From assembly GCA_037957365.1 (NCBI GenBank), contig JARHVA010000638.1:3735001-3799000 (forward strand): 64,000 bases of DNA, in the 5' to 3' direction. A model generated the notes under the pieces. It was not told where the DNA came from and did not search any database. It saw only the letters and a program-made list of their open reading frames with translations. Shown piece by piece: positions 1 to 12,415 of the stretch. This stretch comes from Torreya grandis (taxonomy: Eukaryota; Streptophyta; Pinopsida; Cupressales; Taxaceae). Position numbers and translations under genes: made by a program. Each line of letters starts with the position of its first letter. The first letter of the stretch is position 1.

Positions 1-3000
1 TAAAATCTATTATTTAATGAGTAAGGATTTTTAGACCTCTTTTTTGCATGCACACATAAACTAATAGTGTAACACTATAGGCAATTTCATGAGGTGATGG
101 AGACATAAGGGGTTTTGAAAAGATAAAATAGTGTTATAGGTTGAGAAATAAGTAATAATGAAAGGTATAATTATGTTTTTTCATCCTTATATAACCTATA
201 GTTTCATTGAACCTTGAAATTCATTAAGGCCTAAAACTAGTCTTCAAGCCTAGAAGGTCTATACCACCATGAAGACAGTTGTAGACGCTTCTAAGAAAAG
301 TGAGAGCAAGAGAAGGTGTGATAAATTTTTAAAGATATTATAAATTTGGTTTAAAATATATAAAAATAAAATAAATTCCATATCTAGTATTAAATACCTA
401 TTAGAACTACATAGTCAACACACTCATCTTGAACCGTCTATTTTGATGCTTATATCTTTCACCACATGAAGACTTGAGTCAAATGATCTTAGAAAGAGTT
501 ATACACCCTAGGTAACTTGAAATCCATGAATTATTGATTTTTATTGAATAAATAAGGTTTATGAACCATTGCTAAGACTATAAGTAGGTCCAAAATGCAT
601 GCAGAACACTACAAGTAAACTTCTCTATGTATGTATCTTGACACACTCTTTTCATGGAAACCCAAAATTATCAAGAAAGTTGAAGGGGTATATAGAATAA
701 ATATCAATAGAAAGAAGTTTTGGTTTGGAATTCCTTACTTTATGAACCATCGTTAAGATGGTGGACCTCTAAAACCCTCCCTAAACCCTACTACAGACTA
801 GTTTTGAGAAAAGTAAAATTTATTTCACTCAAACATCCATGAGTCACCCTAGAAACTTGTGAATCATAAATTAAACTTAGAGAGGGTCTTAAACATGGTA
901 ACATTTTTTACGAAACTATAAGAACCTATTAGAACATAAGGTTTTTAAGGAAACAAGTGTATAAACAGTGGTATAATGTAGTTTAAGATGATGCCAATCA
1001 TTGGTGAATGAAGTTTGGCACTTGTTTGACCTTCTCAAGCCATAAGATGATCAAAACCATGCCTAGAAATTCCTCTACAACTCTCTTCTAATCATCTAGT
1101 TTATAGGATTAAAGGACAAGGTGACCTAGTCACCCAATTTGACAAATTTTCAAGTGTTTCTTTCCCAAGAGGACCTATTTCATGATATGGGAGGTTGTTT
1201 TAGGACTCAAACTCACTATATTTATAGGTTATAAAGGTTTAATGCAGGATTTCACATCTATCAAACACTAGTAGTTAGGATATTATGCCTAATTAGCATG
1301 GTAAACTTACTTGGTTAATCATGTAAAGTGGAAAATGGCATAGAAGGATGTTTATGAGAGTTAATTTGGAGTAATCAGACCGAATAATTGATCCTCAAGT
1401 GGCATAACTAATCCTTAAGAGGCAGTTCCATGCATAATTGGTATTCAACTGCCAATCACATGTATAATTGGTCTTAACTGTCAATCACATGCAATACTAA
1501 CCTCTATGTGGAAAAGAACATGAGATATATAATAAATTAAAGACATATCATGCTTCAACATAAGGTGGAGTTAGTCAACTACATCCTCAACCACCTAATT
1601 CTAATTTCAAACAATTCATTCAATAATCATGCAAGATCATAAAACATGGAGAGATATTATGGAGGACTACTTGTACTAGTTGTAACTAACATTATGTATG
1701 AGTTAATGAAGGATTGGTGATATTTTATTCTCTCCTCTACACCATTATCCTTCTCCTTGTCTCCTCATGTGTTTTATATATTTAAGATTTCATGCCTTGT
1801 AAAAATATCCCTCTCTCAGGCATGATGCATCTTTGTAAAGATTGAGTCTTGTAACATTTTAAGATAATAAAAATAATTATTTTAGATCACTTGGTACAAA
1901 TTTAGTGTGTTTTATTAGTTTTATTTTCACATGTGGTAGTGTTTCCTTCCTTGTCTGGTCATAATATCACCTAGTTACTAGTATATCATCTTGTGTAGGT
2001 CCTATATAGTTTTTTATGTTGATTGATTGAACTTGGAGTGGAGATATTGAATGGTTAGTGCCTTAAATCAAGCCTTCCATCATGTTTTGATCACTTGATG
2101 AAACCTTTGGGTAAGTGCACCAACTTGGGAGACAAAAAAGGGCCTACTCATGGACATGATTTTTTTAAAATTTCAGAAATGTGAACATCTGCAGATAATT
2201 AGATATGGCTACACTCAAAATTTGAAGATGGTATTAAAACATGAATTGTATAATTTCAAGTCTAGTTTCCAAAAATATATTTTTTGTGAAAAATGGTTAT
2301 GTATAAATAGGTCAAACATCTAAAATTTCAAGAGGACATCCTATTTATTTAAGAAAATTTGAATTGTACCATTCCGTACGACCCACCATTTTTTAACATC
2401 ATTTAATATTGTTAAAAACCCTTTGTTGAATATTTAGATTAGCTCTTTTAGTGTGTTAAGAATTTTTTTTATATTTTTTTGACAAATATATATTTTTTAT
2501 TAATTTTGAAATTAAGTATATCTTGAAAACTGACAAAAAATGGATAGTCATCTGTGCGACCCACCCTAACTACCTCAAAAAAATATTGATTTATTTTTGA
2601 ATGTGTGTAGAATTAGGCCTAGTTTGTTATGATATAATTTGTTTTTAATTTATATCAATGAAAAATAAATTAGATAAACGTGAATAGGCATGTAGTGGCT
2701 TAAAAAAGGTGTTGTTAGAAATAAATATAGTTTGAACCCTTAAAATAGCCTAAAAATATATATAAATCATACATTTAGAAAGAGGACAACATTCTCATCA
2801 TAAAAGTAATAATTTTTCAAATTTTGATATTGAAATACATAGTGTATTTGAAAATTGAAGTTGAAATTTGTTGGTTTTTTCTAAAAATCTCAATATCGAC
2901 TGTAGATGCACAGTCCCAAGCCTTTGGATCAGAAATCCAAGCCATTTTCAAACCTAAAGGCTCAGTTTGAAAGTCAAATTTAAATAATGCATATGCATTT

Positions 3001-5220
3001 CTTTGACATTAAATGAAACAAACAAATTTCATGTTTGTTATGGGGGAAAGGTCCCATTAGCCATGCATCCTTAGAGGGGAAATGTCAAATTTCATGTTTC
3101 TTATAAGGTAAAGTTCCCATTAGATTTGGACAATGAATTAAGTTTTCATAACATCGCATTAGACTTTGAAATTTTTACCCATTTCAATATGTCATCTTAA
3201 CTACTTATAACTAAGGTTTAAAGGTCTAACACATTATACATTTTACAATATAACTAATTTTATTACAAAATGTCATAAAATGCATTTTTTAAACCTATGA
3301 TCAAAACTTACCTTTAGTGTACCAATCATTGTGTATTAGAGTATCAATACTTGAATCTTGTCAAGATGTGATTGTTTAATTTTAATTTTATAGAATAAAT
3401 GTTGAACAAGTATTATATATTAAATGTTCAACTTTTGGTGCACTTTAATATAAATATATACACCGATATGTTTCATCAATAGAACACATGTTAACAAAAG
3501 CCTTGTTTGACAATTGAAACATGTACAGCTATTGGGATCTTTCCCCTATTAGGGCAAGGATATGCCTTACCACCTTACTTGCCTAAAATCCTACTTGGCC
3601 TTAATTTTTGTGTTTCTTATTGATATTATCCTAATATCCTATCTTACCATTTTGTTGTTTCTTTGATATCTTTGACCAGACCCCTTTATTTATAAATTTT
3701 TAACTAATTTATTTAAGTGGAAAACCCATTGAATTGGACTATGTAGTATAGATAATCTTGTGTAATCAAAAATAAGAATTGAGTCCTTGGTGTAATAGTT
3801 CATTTCTTTGATATCTATTTCAATAATGCTATCTAATGGAGCCTAATACATGTGAATCATGCCTTAGATTATCCCAAAAACAATCCTAAAATGTGTTGAA
3901 TAAAAGCTCTTAAGTTTCCTCCATGGTCACTTAGTGCATCTAATTCAATAGGTGCATTTTGAGCTCCCAATTGAAAGTCTAACAAGAGTCTTCTATTGTT
4001 ACAATTATTCTATTTTGATTCCCCTAATGTATTCAAATAAATTATTCAAATTTTGCCTAAAATTAAGATTTCTTGTGAAAATATGGTTAATCCTCCATTC
4101 TATGCACCTCCTTAATCTACCCCTCCATCACACATGGGAAAACCATCAACCACTCCATCCATTCCCACATTATCTGAAGATTGTCTTTGACATGGGACTA
4201 GTCCTAACTATACCATGGGTGCAACAATTGCAAGCTCAAAAACAAGCTAGACAACACTTGATGCTTATCAACACTATAGAGTTATATACCTTACTATGTA
4301 ATTAGGGTGGTAAGATATGAATTATTTACATGTTAAATTATTAAATATTTTGGTTAAGTTTGGTACATTTTTTTGTTTTGTATAAGATGTGGTTTTGAGC
4401 TCAATAAAATTGAAATGGTCACATGTATCCATTAGTGATGATGTGGTAAATTAAGATGTTTTAAGATGACGTGCCTAGTGATGAATGTATAACTTATAAA
4501 ATATCTAAATGCACTAGGGACTTTATTTGAAACCATTAAGGGATGGCGTACACTTGGAATTGACCAAGTAAGACATATGTATAAGTTACCCCATCTCAAA
4601 CTCTATTGAACTTATTCAAGATACATTAAACCTGTGATAATGTCCCCTAAATCTGAGACCTGCTTCCCCTCAAGGATGATGCTGAGAAGAGAGACCCAAT
4701 AATTGTTCATGTGGATGATGAATTGCTCCCCTCATATAGATGGTTGATCAAAATTAAATACCAGTGTGTACCCCCTTCACTAAAGTTTTTAAGATTATAT
4801 ATATTGTGTACATATATCTTCAATCATCTTGTTCATATTTCATTGTAATGAGATTAAATCTTATGATGTGGATTTCAATAAAGTAGTACATGTCTCAAAA
4901 TTCTTGCTTTAGCTTGGGATTTGAGGTTAAGGCTCATCCATTACTGAATTATGTTATTTTCTATGTGTAGGACTTAATATGTATGTATGTTTTGGGATAT
5001 CTAAAGGTAATTCAAGGCAAAGGGATATAAATGATTTGAATACATACATGTAAAAAAATGATAATGTTTGGTGCTTACTTGAAATTTGGATGGGACCTTA
5101 AAGGGATCTACATGATGATTTCCATACAGTAATGGTAAGTTAAAGGCTTGTACCATGTGAATTATTTGCTAGACATGAGTTGACTGGATCAATCTCTATC
5201 TTTAAACATTATTGGCTTCT
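1..5220. other. AT-rich intergenic DNA, no gene recognised
   Basis: All frames are densely broken by stops and I recognise no domain. Two small direct repeats are visible: a two-copy ~35-bp motif at about 1,431-1,495 (CATGYATAATTGGT core) and a 38-bp block at 3,023-3,060 repeated at 3,086-3,123. At 4,650-4,760 one frame reads a short protein-like stretch (KDDAEKRDPIIVHVDDELLP) that could be an orphan exon, but nothing around it supports a gene. The phrase CGACCCACC occurs twice (about 2,379 and 2,558) and could be a repeat end. The stretch probably consists of old transposon DNA. Confidence 0.5.
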
Positions 5221-5224
5221 ATGT

Positions 5225-5705
5225 ATGTATGATAAATTTATGAATAGGCCTTAGTTGGATTGGGTGGCTCGGTGATGGAACATGTATAAGTATCAAATAT
5301 GTGCATATCTGATAACTCTAACACTTCTCTAGGTGTACTAGACCTACATATGTGGAAATATTTGATTGGATTAGGCATTTTGAGGCTCTGAAAAATCTAA
5401 TTCTTCTAGGACAAGTGATAGGTACATCTCTAATACAAATATATTTGTGTACAAGATACACATGTGCATACATATATAATTGGATTGGGCCTCATAGGGA
5501 TCTGATATTTAGCTCTTTAAAGCTCCTAAAACCTGACACTTCTAATAGTGTTGACACTTTTGATCATGTATAAGGTACACATGGTGATATGTAATTGAAT
5601 TTGGCCTCTCGAGGCATTGTGAACTCTAAAACTTCTAGGACTTGATGCAATTTTGATAACTTTAACACTTTTGGGTGTATGAGGTACACATGTGGCACAA
5701 CAAGG
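5225..5705. repeat. Degenerate tandem repeat, period ~115 bp
   Basis: About four decayed copies. The anchor TACACATGTG (or a close variant), followed by an ATTGGATTGGG-like phrase, recurs near 5,345, 5,457, 5,575 and 5,691, spacing 112-118 bp. The copies also share 'aacacttct' and 'cttctagga' phrases. The short open frame at 5,352-5,573 lies wholly inside this repeat and is not a gene. Confidence 0.6.
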
Positions 5706-5830
5706 TTTAATTATAGGGGAAATTCAATTGAGTAGGCATGAGATGTCAATTTTAACCCCTGATTGACATAACTCTAAGATCATGATATATATGATTTGGG
5801 ACAAAATTAAGTATGATTCTTTCTATCATG

Positions 5831-5860
5831 AATTGAACCAATTAGTTGATTGGTTCAATT
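5831..5860. repeat. Perfect 12-bp inverted repeat (hairpin)
   Basis: Arms AATTGAACCAAT (5,831-5,842) and ATTGGTTCAATT (5,849-5,860) are perfect complements with a 6-base loop. It stands alone in AT-rich DNA with no adjacent gene, so no role can be assigned. Confidence 0.7.
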
Positions 5861-6329
5861 AGGGACATGATTTGGGCAAAATTGAGCCCCTAAACCAATT
5901 GATTTTATAATCTAGATGCAACATGTATGACTTAACTTACCCTAATTTAATTATAAATGCAAATGTGGCCAATTTCAACCCATTGAACCTAAATTTGAGT
6001 CTGTAATGTGATTGAAAGGGCTAGATTAGGTCACGTTTCATGACATGTTGATCATAAACCCTAATTTTATCACTTGAACATGTATGTAGTACCCTTAAAC
6101 TCTAATTTTGTGACATATACACATTTGAAAAATCATTACACTAAACCCCTAACCCTAAATCCTATTTTTATAATAAACACAACCCCTAAGTTCCTTGATT
6201 TAATCACAAATGCATAAATTTATGAATGTGATTAGTGTTAATTTGTGAACTTGTTATTCACCTAGTTTTGTAAGGACCTATGATGGGATTTTGGGAAAAA
6301 TTAGCTCATTTTGTATTACATATTGAGCC

Positions 6330-6740
6330 TTATTGCACCATTGGTTAGTCTTATTTTTTCATAGTATTATCAAGAGTCTTATTGCATCATGTATTAGAGA
6401 TTTATGCATTAGATAGGGGATTTATGTATCATATTGAGCCTTATTGCATCATATGATAGCCTAATTACATCATATTAAGCCTTATTTCATCATATGATAA
6501 CCTAAATACATCATATTAGAGATTTATTGAGTACATGATAGTCTTATTACATTATATGATAGTCTTGTTACATTGCGTGATAGTCTTATTGTATCATATG
6601 ATAGTCTTATTACATCATATTGAGCCTTATTGCATGATATGACAGCATTATTTCAACATTTGATAGTCTTGTTACATCATATTATGGATTTATGCATCAT
6701 ATTATAGTCTTATTAAGTGTTATTGCATCATATAACAGTA
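6330..6740. repeat. Minisatellite of ~20-27-bp units (TTATTRCATCATATGATAGTC-like)
   Basis: Roughly 16-18 decayed units built from 'cttattgcatcatatgatag', with variants 'attgagcc', 'acatcatatt' and 'atttatgcatc'. Unit length drifts, so it reads as an old minisatellite. It ends about 70 bp before the palindromic block at 6,809 that precedes the transposase-like relic. Confidence 0.65.
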
Positions 6741-6808
6741 TTATAATGGGAAAAATACTTGAATATGAGCCTTTTTGCTTATTTATATAGTATATGCCTA
6801 TACTTCAA

Positions 6809-6864
6809 GGAATGCATACGTGTTATAGAAACACATATGTGTTCCTATAACATATATGTATTCC
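6809..6864. promoter_or_regulatory. Palindromic block upstream of transposase-like relic
   Basis: An imperfect inverted repeat has 20-base arms at 6,809-6,828 and 6,845-6,864 (17 of 20 pair). Its loop contains a perfect 14-bp palindrome, AACACATATGTGTT (6,830-6,843). It lies about 160 bp before the likely start codon at 7,023. A very similar block lies at 25,320-25,481, also about 150 bp before a candidate start on the other strand. It may be the end or promoter of a DNA-transposon family; that is inference. Confidence 0.45.
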
Positions 6865-9367
6865 TTCGAGTAAAAATAGAAACTAACTTTTCAACATCTA
6901 TTTTTATCCCTAATCGAGATTATTGTCCCCACAGACATTTCCTACGTACTCTGCATACGTTCTTGGTTGCAATTTTTTTTGGACCTTACATTTGAAGTAC
7001 TTTCTTAGTTGATTTTCTCAAAATGGGATCTAGTTCATTTTCAAGGAGGAGGAATAAGTTGAAGAAAAAAACATCATATGAATTAGAAGAGTTGAGAGAA
7101 AAAAACAAGGTACGAATACAAGCAATTCATTTCAGACAAGGTACAAACACTAACCCTGGTGAGCCAAATGCCTTAGATAATGAAGAAATTGACAATAATA
7201 AATTAAATAATGATGAAATGAATTTAATTATGATGAAATTCACAATAATAAATTGAATTATGATGAAACTAATAATAGAAAATTAGATAATGTGTAAAAT
7301 TCACATTCAAAGTTTAAATTATTTTATTATGTTGATAAAGATTTTATGCATGATTCTTTACCCAAAAACAATGAAGAAAATTTAATGGACTCAAATAATC
7401 ATGAAATTAACAATGAATAAAATTTCATGGAAACACATAATGAAGAAAATAACAATGAAGAAAATTTCATGGGAACATATAATGATTTTGAAACACTCTC
7501 TGAATGGATTCCACTAATAACAACACCTCCAAGAATTATGCATAGAAAAGATAAGTACTTAATTGAAGTTGATGAAAATATTTTGAAAATAATGCATAAC
7601 AAAATGCATAACTTCCATTCAAGAAGATTGGCTCAAAAAATTTGAGATAATTTCTTTCATAAATTGGAGTATGATAGTCAAAGATGTCAATTATTTATTT
7701 TGTTGATGAAATTGCTTAATATGAGACTTTATAATGTACACATTAGGACTAATAAAATCTAAAATTGATTTTAAAAAATGATGAAATTATTGAAAATATA
7801 CATATGCATATCATATTATAGGCCTAAAATCACACAACAAAGATTGTAATGTTTCCTGCCATATAATGACAACTTGTGCAATAAGTGCTAAAATAGGGAA
7901 AAACTGATTAATTTGAAAAACAAGTAAAAAACTTGATATAAATAGAAAAATATTAATGAAATAAATTTAAAGATGTGAAAGACTTAATGAACCCAATACA
8001 ATATAGCTCTGGTCATTCTCTAGTAGACTTCCATGAAAGGACAAAGCTATAGCCGATGCTTTGAAAGAGTTACTTGCACAATTTTGGATAGATAATACAA
8101 GAGTTTCACCCAATGTAAGAGATGTAGTGAAAAGCAGAGTTAGTTCTCATAATCATGAACCACATCCAAAACATTTCTTGGATATGACTCAAACACAATT
8201 TTACTCTAAGTTTTTGGAAAAACATCCACAAATTGATATTAGTCAAAGACTTTTTGAGATGGAAAAACCTTTTTATGTAAAAATAGATCACACACACACC
8301 ACTTGTTGTAGGTAACATGTTTAATTTTTAATGCACTATGATGTTTTTTTCCATATTCATTGTACTTTGCATACTACTAACATTTTTTAAGAGTGTGGCA
8401 AAGAAGTTCCACCAAAATTAGCTAGGAAAATTATTTCAAATATTTTTGTGAAAGCCCAAATAGACAACTCTTTTATAAGAAAGCATGTTTGGATGGAAGT
8501 TGCAACATTTGCGGTGGATTGCCAAAATTAAAAAAATGTATCCATGAGGAGTGTACAATTGAAATTAAACAAGAACTAGTTGGTTTAATAAAATACAAAT
8601 CTATGACTTATCAAGTAAAAGATTGAAAAGAATCTAAAAGGTGTGAGATTATTACAAAAGAGATACTTGTTTCAAAATTTATGGTCGAATTCATGGAGAA
8701 AATTATTTATGAGTATGCAAGGCATACACATAAGGATAAATGGTTGAATGAATATTTCAAGATAATAAAGGACACATTCCCACTTGATTATATTTTTTCA
8801 ATAGTCGACTTTGCATAAAATTACACATTCAAACCACAAATGGAAGTTTAATCACATTATTACAACTCAACATAAATTTCCATATTTGTGAATATACCAT
8901 TCATGCATGCACCTAATAGTACAAATGAAGATTAAAAAAAAAGGGAGTACCATTTATATATCAATGATGATTGATCACATTGTATAGAATATGTGCAAAG
9001 TTATTTTGATAAGTTCTATGGATAGTTGACTCAGAGGAACATTGATTTCAAATGACATTACATTTGGTCAGATAATTGTACATCATAATTAAAGGATACA
9101 TAGATGTTTTATTGGTTGAGTCGTATGCACATTACCATTGGTGTAGAACATGTTTGGAGTTTCACTAAGGCTGGACATGGAAAAGGGAAGCATGATGGTG
9201 CTGGAGCATGTATAAAAAGATCCATTGCAAGGGAGGAGTTAAAATATAACAATGTTGCTAATTTGATTGATGCAAAAACTATGGTTGACTGGTGTAATGA
9301 GAACATATGTCATGGTGCTCAAAAAAATTATACTATTCATAGACATTTTTTGTTAATAGAGGAAAAA

Positions 9368-9613
9368 GATTTGGCAAACTATAAGGATTATATGACTCTA
9401 ATAGGTTCAAGTGAGCTCCACTCATTTCATAGCTCAAATGCATGTTCTTGGACTATTCATATGTGACACTTGGCATGCTTTTATTCTAAAGACTTGGAAA
9501 ACTATAAGGATTATATGACTCTAATAGGTTCAAGTGAGCTCCACTCATTTCATAGCTCAAATGCATGTTCTTGGACTATTCATATGTGACACTTGGCATG
9601 CTTTTATTCTAAA
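9368..9613 (+). repeat. 123-bp tandem duplication inside transposase-like relic
   Basis: Copy 1 (9,368-9,490) and copy 2 (9,491-9,613) are nearly identical; the visible differences are near the copy starts. 123 bp is exactly 41 codons, so the frame is kept. Both copies carry the same stop after the 'CSWTIHM' reading, so the duplication probably post-dates inactivation. Confidence 0.85.
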
Positions 9614-9779
9614 TTCATGGAATTTGTTTGGAATGAGTGTGAGTCAAAAGAGTGGATGGATGATTGGAGTTATAAACCTCTAATTCCAATTAACACATAT
9701 GAGGTTCCACCAGCATTGCAACTTACTAGCATGACATCTTCACATGACTTTGACCATATATTTAATCTAGTACAGCCAG

Positions 9780-9883
9780 GTAAAAGATTAATCTTTATGT
9801 ACTATTTATTCTCATAATCTATCTTCATAATGTCATTAAATTTTATTTTTATCATGAAGGCCATGTTTTTGTAATTATTGCAG
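9780..9883 (+). other. Probable GT-AG intron in transposase-like relic
   Basis: A GTAAAAG donor and an ATTATTGCAG acceptor bound 104 AT-rich bases. Joining the flanks gives a continuous frame (NLVQP-DEDNEEG), whereas the unspliced frame meets stops. This supports a eukaryotic spliced gene as the relic's ancestor. Confidence 0.6.
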
Positions 9884-10243
9884 ATGAGGACAATGAAGAG
9901 GGAATACATTACTACTTATGTCAGTGTATAGATGGAAAGAAAAAATTAACTTCCCTAGTTGTAGATGGAGAAAACATTGATTATCCCACTGGGTCTACGG
10001 TAGCCACTAGAACTTGGCTTCGATGATATCCTATAAAAAATTCAAATGTATGGTTGTTTGAAGACTTTGAAATTCAAAAGAAGATTGTGCACTATTCAAA
10101 TTTGGTTCTTACAACAAATATTCAATTGTAAAAATATCATGGGAAGCCAAGAAACAAGAATCTATGGAAAGTCTGAGTCAAACCATGAAGCTATTCTTGA
10201 TACTATCAAGATTAGAGCAAATCCAAGTGGTTTATTGGATTGA

Positions 10244-10526
10244 AATGCATAGGTATGTTGACTTATAAAATGTATATGTAATAAATTTTACCAAATGTTT
10301 TTGATTTTGTAGGTACTATGTGCATTGATTTCATCTTTAATTACTTACTAACATTTTTTTGTAGGTTAGTGGTGCCAAATCAGCTTCCACCTTTATGTGG
10401 TTGGCACCTTTAGTAAAAAAATTCATATTCTTGAATATAAGAGAAGCTTACTAAAAATAGTTGGCATTTTTTCACTCCTGAATAATTTCTCATGACAATT
10501 TTATTTCTCCTTATAGCCTTCCAAAC
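10244..10526. other. Spacer without recognisable features
   Basis: AT-rich sequence between the transposase-like relic and the 555-bp repeat. I see no gene or repeat end in it. Confidence 0.5.
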
Positions 10527-10624
10527 ACATTTGTTGTTAGTGTTTTCATGCTCCAAAATAGTAGTGAAAATGCACTTGAAGGTGGAAGTGGGTGTCAAAT
10601 TTATTGGAACATGTGTAATTTGCC

Positions 10625-10670
<46 letters not shown>

Positions 10671-12415
10671 TGTGTGTGTGCGTGTGTTCGAAGTGGTGGA
10701 TTTGCATCTTCCAGTCTTGGAGGCAAAGTTTCTAGTTGGAGGTCAAGAAGTTGTCTCTTCACTACCAAAAATTTGCATTTTAGGACCCTTTACTACAACT
10801 TCTGGCATAGATTGATCTTAGAGGTACTTCAAAATAGATTTAGGGAGTAATTAGAAGACTTTTCCATGCACATGAAGGATCTTATGGTTCCTCCATATGA
10901 TTTACAATTTTAGTTTTATGCATGTCTAAATTTAGGCTAAAAATCAACATTTTTCTTGTATTGGGAAGGGCATTCTTAAGCCCAGAATGGATGGTGGGTT
11001 TATCATCCGGGCCAGATGGGAGGTCAAGAACCTAGTCATAGACATTATTCACCCCTTTTGATGTGTTGGTAGTGCTATTTTTTAGAAAATAAGCACCAAA
11101 AATTGAGTTCTCAGACTGTAGCTTCAACTTTGACAACATTTGTTGTCAGTGTTTATATGCTTTGGAATAGTAGTGAAAATGCACTTACAGGTGGAACTGG
11201 GTATCATGGTTGTTGAAACATGTGTAACTTGCCTATATATGTGCTCAAACTATCAGATTTTCACCTACCAATCCTGGAGGCAAAGTTGCTAGTTGGAAGT
11301 CAAGAAGTTATCTCTTCACTGTCAAAAAATTGCATTTTAGGACCCTTTACTAGAACTTGTGGCACATATTGATCTTAAAGGTGATTCAAAATATATTTGG
11401 GTTTTAATTATAGGAGTTTTCCATGCACACAATGGATCTTATAGTTCCTCCATATGACTTACATTTTTGGTTTTATGCATGCTTGAAATTAGGCTAAAAA
11501 CATCTTTCTTATATTGGCAAGGGTGTTATTGAGCCCATAATGGGTGTTGGATTTGTCATCCAGGCTAGATGGGAGGTCAAAAACTTGGTATTAGATGTTA
11601 TTCACCCCATTTTATATGGTGTAAGTTCCATTTTTCATCCAATAAGCACCAAAAATTGAGTTCTCAGATCATAGCTTTAACTTTGACAACATTTATTGTC
11701 ATTGTTTTTGTGCTCTAGAATAGTAGTGCAAATGCACTTGCGGGTGGAAGTGGGTGCCATAGTTTTTGAAACATGTGTAATTTTCCTATAAATATGTAAT
11801 CAAAGTTTTGGATTTTCACCTGTCACTCCTAGAGGCAAAGTTTCTAGTTGGAGGTCAAGAAGTTGTCTCTTCACTACCAAAAATTTGCATTTTAGGACCC
11901 TTTACTGTAACTTTAGGCACGGATTAATATTAGAGGTGATTTAGATTAGATTAAAGATTTAATTATAGGAATTTCTCAAACACACAAAGGATCTTATGGT
12001 TCTTCCATATGACTTATAGTTTTGGTTTTATGCATACCTGAAGTTAGGCTTAAAATCAGCATCTTTCTTGTATTGGGAAGGGCATTCTTGAGCCCAAAAT
12101 GGGTGGTGGGTTTGTCAACCAGGCCAAATGGGAGGTCAAGAGCCTAATATTAGACATTATTCACCCATTTGGATGTGTTTTTAGTGCCATTTTTTAGCTG
12201 ACAAGCACCAAAATTTGAGTTCTCAGATCGTAGCTTCAACTTTGACAACATTTGTTGTCAATGTTTTCGTGCTCTAGACAGTATTAAAAATTCACATGTG
12301 GGTGGAAGTGGGTGATAAGGTTTTTGGAAAATGTATAAATTGACTATATAAATGTTCTCAAAGTGGTGTATTTTCACCTGTCGATAACAGAGGCAAAGTT
12401 GCTAGTTGGAGATAG
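10527..12415. repeat. Tandem repeat, period ~555 bp, ~3.3 copies
   Basis: The phrase 'acatttgttgt', followed by 'agtgaaaatgcactt' and 'ggtggaagtgggt', recurs at 10,527, 11,136, 11,689 and 12,248 (spacings 609, 553, 559). Other shared blocks are 'gaggcaaagttgctagttgga', 'tttaggaccctttac' and 'gggaggtcaag'. Copy 1 is longer mainly because of a GT microsatellite. Copy 4 stops after about 168 bp. Copies differ by many substitutions, so the array is old. The repeat is unclassified and I see no coding frame shared by all copies. Confidence 0.8.
10629..10687. repeat. (TG)n microsatellite
   Basis: Near-pure TG tract with two interruptions, inside copy 1 of the ~555-bp repeat. The two overlapping open frames that run through it are artefacts of the dinucleotide repeat. 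Confidence 0.95.

Larger units (their letters stand above)
7023..10243 (+). pseudogene. Decayed spliced transposase-like gene (GHGKGxxDGxGAxxKR family)
   Basis: Coding relic read across several frames. It begins with a basic N-terminus (MGSSSFSRRRNKLKKK, 7,023), then an acidic Asn/Glu-rich stretch. At 8,061-8,313 is a conserved-looking block (NTRVSPN..DV, KHFL..TQ..FY.KFL..HP.I.ISQR.FE, TCC). Coding sense resumes from ~8,392 through 'FSIVDFAKNY' (~8,790) and 'YIWSDNCTS' (~9,060) to AGHGKGKHDGAGACIKR (~9,170-9,220). I recall this last pattern from transposon-derived proteins with a DDE-like layout, but cannot name the superfamily. A GT-AG intron fits at 9,780-9,883: splicing restores one frame, and the downstream exon carries 'EEGIHYYLC' and 'GSTVATRTWL'. 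A second likely intron is 8,312-8,391, with TACTAAC branch-like sequence before the acceptor, though its phase is imperfect. Multiple stops make it non-functional. A 41-codon duplication lies at 9,368-9,613. Confidence 0.55.

Noticed and set aside
6140..6165. Telomere-like CTAAACCC/CCCTAAA words
   Set aside because: Only isolated words, no TTTAGGG array.
7399..7645. Ser/Phe-rich minus-strand ORF at 7,399-7,602
   Set aside because: Antisense of the Asn/Glu-rich coding stretch of the transposase-like relic.
10492..10850. Two overlapping ORFs with VCVCVC runs
   Set aside because: Products of the TG microsatellite, not proteins. The same holds for frames through the TA and AC tracts at 17,085, 21,446, 35,684 and 45,513.
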